Of a stretch of DNA of 5,876 nucleotides, positions 1 through 4,303 are shown piece by piece. The first letter of the stretch is position 1, and each line of letters starts with the position of its first letter. Under the pieces are notes generated by a model that was not told the origin of the DNA, searched no databases, and saw only the letters and a list, made by a program, of their open reading frames with translations. This DNA is from Opitutales bacterium (GTDB taxonomy: Bacteria; Verrucomicrobiota; Verrucomicrobiia; Opitutales; Oceanipulchritudinaceae), in assembly GCA_007123395.1 (NCBI GenBank), contig SKLD01000162.1, positions 1 through 5,876 of the forward strand. The letters run 5' to 3'. A program made the translations under genes and the position numbers.

Positions 1-77
1 AGCGGGCTTTCCAGTGCGGGCCGAAAGGGTCCGGGACGACCGTCGGGGGGAGCAGACCGGCTGGAGGTTCGCGCCAT
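1..77 (-). CDS. Start of an unidentified leftward gene (partial, runs off the left edge)
   Basis: An ATG whose first base is 77 on the minus strand is preceded by a perfect GGAGG (84-88) with six bases between, which is an ideal Shine-Dalgarno arrangement. The frame stays open for 25 codons to the window edge and begins MARTSSRSAPPDGRPGPFR. The visible part is rich in Pro, Arg, Ser and Gly, as in a disordered N-terminal tail, so no family can be named. Third-position GC is only moderately high, which neither supports nor excludes coding. A second open minus frame begins at an ATG at 219 and also reaches the edge, but it lacks a good ribosome site and has odd composition. The gene lies downstream of the tRNA-Asp terminator, so it needs its own promoter. 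A TATGAT at 232-227 is a possible -10 box. The call rests on the ribosome site alone. Confidence 0.45.
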   Translation of the reverse strand, partial: MARTSSRSAPPDGRPGPFRPALESP

Positions 78-83
78 CGTATT

Positions 84-88
84 CCTCC
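84..88 (-). promoter_or_regulatory. Shine-Dalgarno sequence that fixes the start of the left-edge gene
   Basis: Read on the minus strand this is GGAGG followed by AATACG and then ATG. The match to the anti-Shine-Dalgarno is perfect and the spacing of six is normal. It is the main reason to prefer the start at 77 over the upstream ATG at 219. Confidence 0.5.
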
Positions 89-446
89 CCGCGCGGACGG
101 GTTCTCGCTTTCCTCAGTGCGGGGAGCCCTTGCGAAGCAGAGAAGCCTGCCCTGAAGCAGCAACGGCGGCAACCCAAACCCGGAGACAGACCCTCCTGTC
201 CCAACAAAGTAGAATTCATTTTGCCGATCATACCGCGCGGCATGTGAGCCGTTCCATCCGCCCGGCGGGGCCGACCTCGAAACCGTCACCGTCCGCCCCG
301 CGCGTCCACCTCGAAGCCCATCCACTGTTGCCCACCTCGAAGCCGTCCGGCGGTGCCGTGCCGAAGCCCGCACCTCGTTATTTTCGGCGGTGGTGACATG
401 GCTTCATGTGGTTGTAGTGTGTCCGTAGCAACCCATGAATGAGGGT
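89..446. other. Intergenic stretch of about 360 bases without a convincing gene
   Basis: Neither strand has a reading frame here with a ribosome site, a recognisable domain or a steady coding signature. The open plus frames at 14-247 and 130-396 overlap each other, are rich in Arg, Pro and Ser, and match nothing I know. The stretch holds the possible -10 box TATGAT (minus, 232-227) for the left-edge gene, whose upstream partner TGGAAC (256-251, spacing 18) is poor. It also holds imperfect repeats of acctcgaagcc (274-377) and a small inverted repeat, ACATG-gctt-CATGT, at 396-409. Confidence 0.55.
274..377. repeat. Imperfect short direct repeats, acctcgaagcc type
   Basis: The core acctcgaa recurs at 274-281, 308-315 and 334-341, each followed by a C/A/G-rich tail (accgtc, gcccatcc, gccgtcc). 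A degenerate fourth copy, acctcg, sits at 372-377 next to gccgaagccc. Unit spacing is irregular (34, 26 and 38 bases), so this is neither a clean tandem array nor a CRISPR. On the minus strand each unit reads ggcttcgaggt, which would translate as a repeated Gly-Phe-Glu-Val. From memory, spacers in Verrucomicrobiota and related phyla often carry such decayed FEV-like motifs that are mis-annotated as small proteins. That link is recall, not a search result. Confidence 0.5.
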
Positions 447-479
447 AAAAGAAAACCCGCAAGTCCTTGAACTTGCGGG
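447..479 (-). terminator. Rho-independent terminator of the tRNA-Asp gene
   Basis: On the minus strand a perfect nine-base-pair GC-rich stem (cccgcaagt at 456-464 pairing with acttgcggg at 471-479) closes a six-base loop. It is followed directly by TTTTCTTTT (455-447). It begins 11 bases past the CCA end of the tRNA and points the same way, so it ends the tRNA transcript. The plus strand has no matching T-run on the other side, so it is not bidirectional. Confidence 0.9.
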
Positions 480-490
480 CTTTGGAAAGG

Positions 491-567
491 TGGCGGGATA
501 GACGGGACTTGAACCCGCGGCCTCCTGCGTGACAGGCAGGCGCTCTAACCAACTGAGCTACTACCCC
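491..567 (-). tRNA. tRNA-Asp, anticodon GTC
   Basis: The minus strand folds into a complete 77-base cloverleaf. The acceptor arm is GGGGTAG with CTATCCC (one G-T pair), followed by discriminator G and an encoded CCA at 493-491. The D arm is GCTC/GAGC with the loop AGTTGGTTA. The anticodon stem is CCTGC/GCAGG around the loop CTGTCAC, placing anticodon GTC at 533-531. The T arm is GCGGG/CCCGT, which includes a G-T pair, with loop TTCAAGT. GTC decodes GAC and GAT, and discriminator G73 is the usual identity base for aspartate. A TATACG/TTTATA-like box at 580-573 sits just upstream and could be the -10, but no good -35 is visible. The terminator follows directly, so this looks like a single-gene transcript. 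Confidence 0.97.
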
Positions 568-698
568 TTTGCCGTATAAAGAAACCATGAGAAAAAGGCC
601 GTGCCGACAAGGGCGTCAAGGGGTTTTCTCGCCTGAGCGGATGTTTTTTTCCGTCTTGTGCTGGCGGGACGGGGTGCAGGCTGCCATGCTGCGGTGCA

Positions 699-1400
699 AT
701 GACGGGGGAAACATTGAGGGTGACGGCGGACGACCGCGAACGCGGGAGCGCTGTTTTCCGCGCTCTCGGGGCGATGGAAGCTGTCGAACTGCGTTGGGAG
801 CGCATGACGGCGGGGGATTACCTTGTGGACGACGGGTTCCTCTTCGAAAGGAAGACGGCAGCGGACTTTGCCCGCTCCCTGCTCGACGGACGGCTTTTCG
901 CACAGGCAGGCCGTCTTTTGGGAACCCCCTTCCGTCCGGCCTACCTCCTTGAAGGCACTGCGTCGCATTGGCGGGACCTCGGCGTGCGGCGCGAAGCGCT
1001 CCAAGGGGCGTTGGTTACGCTCATGATGGTTTTTGATCTGCCGGTTTTCCGGGCGCTCGACGCGGAGGAGGCGGCGCGCATCATGGTCTATGCAGGCCGC
1101 CAGCGCATGCGTTTGCGCGGCGACGCCGCCCCGGCCTACCGCATCGCCAAGGCCAAGCGGCTCCGTACGCGGCAGCAGCGTCTCTTGCAGGCGTTGCCCG
1201 GCGTGGGCCGCGACCGGGCGTTGCGCCTGCTCGATCACTTCGGCTCAGTGAGTGCGTGCCTTTCCGCCGGGCCGGAGGAATTGAAGGCGGTGGAGGGCAT
1301 CGGCCCCAAGACCGCGGAAGCCATCTTCCGCACCGTCAATGAACCGCGTGCCCTCTACGGCGCGCCGGATTTTCCGGAAGACGGCTTTGGGTTGCTGTAG
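699..1400 (+). CDS. XPF/ERCC4-type structure-specific nuclease with tandem HhH domain
   Basis: The 233-residue product is predicted to cut branched or flap DNA (3' flaps, forks) in the cytoplasm during repair or replication-fork processing. The N-terminal ERCC4 nuclease fold opens with VTADDRERG (residues 8-16). It carries the family signature GD-X(n)-ERK-X3-D, with G39-D40, E50-R51-K52 and D56 as metal-binding and catalytic residues. Residues 158-212 form a helix-hairpin-helix pair with hairpins PGVG (167-170) and EGIG (199-202), the DNA-binding half of XPF. There is no helicase domain, so size and layout match short crenarchaeal XPF rather than eukaryotic XPF or Hef. The ATG at 699 has no ribosome site. 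A TTG at 714 sits just after GGGGGA (704-709) and would trim five residues without touching the domain. It is divergent from the tRNA. I see no clear promoter in the 131-base gap; a T-run (644-650) is its only A/T-rich feature. Confidence 0.88.
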   Translation: MTGETLRVTADDRERGSAVFRALGAMEAVELRWERMTAGDYLVDDGFLFERKTAADFARSLLDGRLFAQAGRLLGTPFRPAYLLEGTASHWRDLGVRREALQGALVTLMMVFDLPVFRALDAEEAARIMVYAGRQRMRLRGDAAPAYRIAKAKRLRTRQQRLLQALPGVGRDRALRLLDHFGSVSACLSAGPEELKAVEGIGPKTAEAIFRTVNEPRALYGAPDFPEDGFGLL

Positions 1401-1592
1401 GCTTCGCCCGAAGCCGTAGCGCTTGCGGGGGGAGTTCTTCTTATCGGAAGTGCGGAGTTTTCGCGACGGGCACGGGAGGGGCAAGGCGGCTCCGCACCGC
1501 GGCAGGGGCGCACGCGTTGATGCGCGGTCAAGCATTAGCCGAAAACCTGGCCATTTCCAGACGGCGGTTGACGGGGATTCGGAGGTGCGGCG
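1401..1592. other. Gap between the nuclease gene and the ABC operon
   Basis: A small hairpin (1400-1405 GGCTTC, loop GCCC, 1410-1415 GAAGCC) overlaps the end of the nuclease stop codon. It has no T-run, so it is at best an RNA-stabilising or Rho-dependent end signal. A TTGA-(7)-TCAA inverted repeat lies at 1516-1530. I found no -35/-10 pair with acceptable spacing. The operon's promoter must nevertheless lie here unless the ABC genes are read from the nuclease transcript. Confidence 0.4.
1581..1586 (+). promoter_or_regulatory. Shine-Dalgarno that favours the TTG start of the ABC ATPase
   Basis: GGAGGT at 1581-1586 stands six bases before TTG 1593. The internal ATG at 1629 (starting MESAVRLTG) has only weak G-rich sequence in front of it. 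The ribosome site therefore argues for a 12-residue N-terminal extension, even though the conserved ABC fold itself begins just after the ATG. Confidence 0.6.
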
Positions 1593-2567
1593 TTGACGGC
1601 GGGGGCAGATGCGGTTTGCTGGGCGCTTATGGAATCCGCCGTGCGCTTGACGGGTGTCTCAAAGTCCTTCCGGGAGCATCGGGCGGTGGAGGATCTCGAT
1701 TTGGAGATTCCGGAAGGAAGCGTTTATGGATTCATTGGGCCGAACGGGTCGGGCAAGACCACGACGTTGCGTCTTATCCTACGCATGATTTTGCCGGACA
1801 CCGGACGTGTTGAGGTGCTCGGGCAAGGGGTTGGCGGACCGTCAGGAGCGTCCATTGCCTACCTGCCGGAGGAGCGCGGGCTTTACCGGAAAATACCGGT
1901 GCGACGGCAGTTGATTTATTTCGGGCTCATGAAGGGGCTGCGGCGGCGGGAAGCGGCACGCGCGGCGGACGCTTGGCTGGAGCGCTTCGAGCTGACGGAT
2001 TGGGCGCGGGAGAAGACGGAGACCCTCTCGAAGGGCATGACGCAGAAGGTGCAGTTTGCCGCTTCCGTCATGGCGAAGCCACGGTTGCTGATCCTCGACG
2101 AACCTTTCTCGGGGCTCGATCCGGTGAACATGGACCTTCTGCGCTCGATTGTGTTCGAGCTGCGGCGGGAGGGGACGACGGTGATTTTTTCGACCCACGA
2201 CATGCACATGGCGGAGCAGATGTGCGACCGTGTGCTCATGATTTACCGCGGGAAGAAAGTTCTCGACGGCACGGTCGGGTCCATCCGGGAGGAATACGGC
2301 GCGGACATGGTGCGAATCGACTTGGAGCCCGGCAATGCGTGGAATCCACAAGGGGTTCCGGGTGTTGGTGCAATTCGGGAGCGTTCCGGCGGCTACGAAT
2401 TCCGCGCGGAGGGCGACGTTTCGCGTCTGCTTCGGGCGGCGCTGGAAGCGGGCGGCGTGACGCGTTTCGAGCGGATCTACCCGACCTTGCATGATATCTT
2501 TGTGCGCATTGCCCGGCCGGAGCCGGAAGAGTTGGCGACGCTGGGAAGCGGGGAGGCGGCATCATGA
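1593..2567 (+). CDS. ABC exporter ATP-binding protein, NatA type
   Basis: This 324-residue ATPase hydrolyses ATP on the cytoplasmic face to drive the permease encoded next to it. Walker A is GPNGSGKT (49-56). The Q-loop region reads YLPEERGLY (90-98), in which Glu replaces the usual Gln, as is typical of the NatA/YhaQ branch. The signature is LSKGM (145-149), a variant of LSGGQ. Walker B is LLILDEP (165-171), followed by D-loop SGLD (173-176) and the switch histidine in STHDM (200-204). Residues from about 235 to 310, ending in PTLHDIFVRI, form the C-terminal extension (DUF4162-like) common in this branch. The TTG start is chosen for its strong ribosome site; the alternative is ATG 1629. The stop overlaps the permease start as ATGA, implying translational coupling. 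The substrate cannot be read from sequence: NatAB exports sodium, but relatives move antibiotics, peptides or other compounds. Confidence 0.92.
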   Translation: MTAGADAVCWALMESAVRLTGVSKSFREHRAVEDLDLEIPEGSVYGFIGPNGSGKTTTLRLILRMILPDTGRVEVLGQGVGGPSGASIAYLPEERGLYRKIPVRRQLIYFGLMKGLRRREAARAADAWLERFELTDWAREKTETLSKGMTQKVQFAASVMAKPRLLILDEPFSGLDPVNMDLLRSIVFELRREGTTVIFSTHDMHMAEQMCDRVLMIYRGKKVLDGTVGSIREEYGADMVRIDLEPGNAWNPQGVPGVGAIRERSGGYEFRAEGDVSRLLRAALEAGGVTRFERIYPTLHDIFVRIARPEPEELATLGSGEAAS

Positions 2568-3880
2568 TGTGGCGCAAGATCTCAACCGTTGCGCTGGAGG
2601 AGTACCGGCGTGTGGTCGTGACGAAATCGTTTATCATCGGCTTGTTGATACCGATTGTTATCTACGGCGGAATGGCGGTGGCGATGGTGTGGATCGGCGA
2701 CAAGGCGGACCTTGAGGATCGGCGGGTGGCCGTGGTCGACCGCACCGGGGCATTGGCGGAGCCGCTGGAAGAGGCGGCGCAGCGCCGCAACAGCGGAAGC
2801 AGCGTCTTCCGGGACGGGCGGCAGGTGGCGCCGAAGTATTTCATTGAGCGAGTGGAGCCGCGCGGTGGCCGCACGGAAGAGCAGCTCGTGGACTTGGCGG
2901 ACCGCGTGCGGGCAGGAGAACTTTTTGCCGTGCTCGAGATCGGGCCCGCGTATGTGGAGCGGGCGGGGCGGCGCGGGGAAGATTCGCTTCGCTATTTTTC
3001 CGACCGTCCCACGGAAGTGGATTTCCCGACATGGCTGCGGCGGGAATTGGAGCGCGCGACGGAGCGCCTGCGCTTTGCGGCGGCGGGGCTCGAGGAGCGC
3101 GAGGTCCGCGCGATGATGAGCCACCCCTCGATGGAGCGAAAACGCCTCCCTGAGCTAGGCGCGGACGGGCAGGTGCAATTCCGCGACGACCTGACCGAGT
3201 TGGCCTTTCTCGTACCGCTGGGCGTCGTGCTGCTGATGTTCTTTTCGATCCAAATGGCGACACCGATCCTCCTCAATTCGGTGATCGAGGAGAAGATGTA
3301 CCGCATCTCGGAGGTGCTTCTCTCGAACGTCACCCCTTTCCAGCTCTTTGCCGGAAAGCTGCTCGGAGGAATGCTTGTCGGGGTCACGTTTTCGCTCGCC
3401 TACCTGCTCTCCCTCGGTCTTAGCCTGCGCTACTTTGATGCCGCGGGTTATGCGCAACCGGGGCTCTATCTCGGGTTCATCGTCTTCCTGCTCCTCGGTC
3501 TCCTCGCCTTCGGTGCAATGTTCGGCGGGGTGAGCGCGGCCTGCCAAGACCTCAAGGACGCGCAGAATTTCGCCGGAGCGGTCGTTATCGTGCTGGTCGC
3601 GCCCATGATCCTTGCGGTTGTGATGGTCCAGGCACCGGACAGCGGTGCGGCTGTCGCGTTGTCCATGATTCCGCCGTTTTCGCCGATGATGATGACGATG
3701 CGCCTCGCCATCCCGCCGACTCCGCCTCTCTGGCAGTTGGGAACCGCCGTGGCCGCGAATCTTGCCTTCGGGTGGCTGTGCGTATGGCTGGCGAGCCGCG
3801 TCTTCCGCATCGGCATCCTTTCCACCGGCAAGACCCCCGGCTTCCGCGAACTGCTGCGCTGGATGTGGCACGACAGGTGA
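2564..3880 (+). CDS. ABC-2 type exporter permease, NatB type
   Basis: This 438-residue inner-membrane subunit forms the transport channel with the ATPase before it. After a short cytoplasmic head, helix 1 spans about 22-45. A large extracytoplasmic domain (about 47-210) follows, charged and with no membrane segment, then helices at about 212-238, 265-288, 301-325, 337-357 and 390-412. That gives the one-plus-five layout of the NatB/COG1668 family. The conserved cytoplasmic stretch EEKMYRISEVLLSNV (242-256), followed by FQLFAGKLLG, is the family hallmark and probably docks on the ATPase. IPPFSPMMM (369-377) is the usual Pro-rich re-entrant segment before the last helix. GGGAGG at 2551-2556 lies seven bases before ATG 2564; a second ATG at 2567 would also work. 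The start overlaps the ATPase stop by four bases, so the two form one operon. No dedicated regulator gene precedes it. Confidence 0.92.
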   Translation: MMWRKISTVALEEYRRVVVTKSFIIGLLIPIVIYGGMAVAMVWIGDKADLEDRRVAVVDRTGALAEPLEEAAQRRNSGSSVFRDGRQVAPKYFIERVEPRGGRTEEQLVDLADRVRAGELFAVLEIGPAYVERAGRRGEDSLRYFSDRPTEVDFPTWLRRELERATERLRFAAAGLEEREVRAMMSHPSMERKRLPELGADGQVQFRDDLTELAFLVPLGVVLLMFFSIQMATPILLNSVIEEKMYRISEVLLSNVTPFQLFAGKLLGGMLVGVTFSLAYLLSLGLSLRYFDAAGYAQPGLYLGFIVFLLLGLLAFGAMFGGVSAACQDLKDAQNFAGAVVIVLVAPMILAVVMVQAPDSGAAVALSMIPPFSPMMMTMRLAIPPTPPLWQLGTAVAANLAFGWLCVWLASRVFRIGILSTGKTPGFRELLRWMWHDR

Positions 3881-4035
3881 CGCGGCGAGGTGCGCGCCGC
3901 GGCGGAGACGGCCGGCACGAAGCGGCGCGAGTATGTGATCACGGCGGAAGGCAGGCGTGTGCTCGCGGAGGGCCGGCTGCGCCTGCGGGAGTTGTTCCGC
4001 GAAGTGAGCGGGACCCGGGGGAGGGCGGCCGGTGA
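3881..4035 (+). pseudogene. C-terminal remnant of a PadR-like transcriptional regulator
   Basis: Starting three codons after the permease stop and in the same frame, the translation contains KRREYVITAEGRRVLAEG followed by RLRLRELFREV. This resembles the wing and C-terminal helix of PadR-family repressors (typically R-x-Y-x-L-T-x-x-G-R-x-x-L). The N-terminal helix-turn-helix half is missing, because its place is taken by the permease coding sequence. The first possible start is GTG 3890, without a good ribosome site. The conserved part ends near 4006. The same frame then runs on to 4204 in Arg-rich, unlike sequence. The neighbouring frame stops at TGA 4033, inside a GTGA start overlap with the next gene, which suggests a frameshift near 4006-4030 as well as the truncation. 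The alternative is a short functional protein of about 104 residues; I think decay more likely. Confidence 0.55.
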
Positions 4036-4163
4036 ACGGCGGCGTCATTCCCATTACCGCGACGGGGATCGCGCTCAGTCTGCTGCCGTTGCTGGCGGTG
4101 GCCCTTTTTTTGAGCTTCGAAACCAATCACCAGCGATCCGCCGCAAATCCCACCGGACCGTGA
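4032..4163 (+). pseudogene. 43-codon membrane-protein N-terminus, possibly truncated FetB-like permease
   Basis: GTG 4032 opens a frame reading VNGGVIPITATGIALSLLPL, then LAVALFLSFETN, and stopping at TGA 4161. Residues 12-29 form one good membrane helix. The pattern I-P-I-x(4)-A-L-x(4)-hydrophobic-L-S resembles the first helix of UPF0014/FetB-type ABC permeases, which are normally about 250 residues long, so only the N-terminus would remain. The start overlaps a TGA as GTGA, the classic junction of coupled operon genes, which ties it to the PadR-like remnant upstream. After the stop, a +1 frame stays open to TGA 4228 (ending AGVIGGITEVL), which could be further debris of the same gene after a frameshift. 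It could instead be an intact 43-residue single-helix protein. The FetB assignment is weak. Confidence 0.4.
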
Positions 4164-4303
4164 ATCCATCTTCCGATGCCGACTCCCTTTGCAGGCGGGT
4201 GTGATCGGTGGAATCACGGAGGTGTTGTGAGGCGTTTTTGCTCGCCATGAGCGGGATTGCGGGGTAGGTTTATGGATGTCGCTTTAAGGAAAGGATACAT
4301 GCC
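4164..4303. other. Short gap with an inverted repeat before the beta-propeller gene
   Basis: GTGAT (4201-4205) and ATCAC (4213-4217) form a small inverted repeat around seven bases, a possible operator or a chance palindrome. GGAGG at 4218-4222 has no reading frame of note behind it, because the GTG frame at 4227 stops after seven codons. A GGCG/CGCC pair around a T-run (4231-4246) is too short to be a terminator. I see no confident promoter, though the next gene needs one if the remnants upstream are dead. Confidence 0.4.
4286..4295 (+). promoter_or_regulatory. Ribosome binding site of the beta-propeller gene
   Basis: AAGGAAAGGA ends eight bases before ATG 4304. An earlier ATG at 4299 gives only Met-Pro-stop (ATG CCA TGA), and its stop overlaps the real start as ATGA. 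This may be a two-codon leader or chance, but the site clearly serves the ATG at 4304. Confidence 0.65.

Noticed and set aside
274..377. Possible CRISPR array
   Set aside because: Repeats are about 11 bases, imperfect and unevenly spaced, with no cas genes nearby.
491..567. tRNA-Asp as an integration site for a genomic island
   Set aside because: No integrase and no second copy of the tRNA 3' end is visible in the window.
286..588. Minus-strand frame of 100 residues spanning the tRNA
   Set aside because: It reads straight through the tRNA and its terminator. The GVVAQLVRAPACHAGG-like stretch is the well-known artefact of translating a tRNA gene.
641..650. T-run as a terminator or promoter element upstream of the nuclease gene
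   Set aside because: There is no stable stem before it and no matching -35/-10 pair around it.
561..1238. Minus-strand frame of 225 residues
   Set aside because: It lies antisense to the XPF-type nuclease, is rich in Arg, His, Ala and Pro, and has no domain. It is open only because of the high GC content.
1517..1813. Plus-strand frame of 98 residues overlapping the ABC ATPase start
   Set aside because: It is out of frame with the clear ABC motifs, has no ribosome site and no similarity to a known protein.
1842..2492. Minus-strand frame of 216 residues
   Set aside because: It is antisense to the ABC ATPase, whose motifs are complete. The composition is His/Arg/Pro-rich and no family is recognisable.
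3155..4126. Minus-strand frame of 323 residues
   Set aside because: It is antisense to most of the permease and the PadR remnant. It is full of charged His/Arg/Glu runs typical of the reverse of hydrophobic codons, and has no ribosome site of note.
4231..4246. GGCG-T-run-CGCC as a terminator
   Set aside because: The stem is only four pairs and the T-run is in the loop rather than after it.
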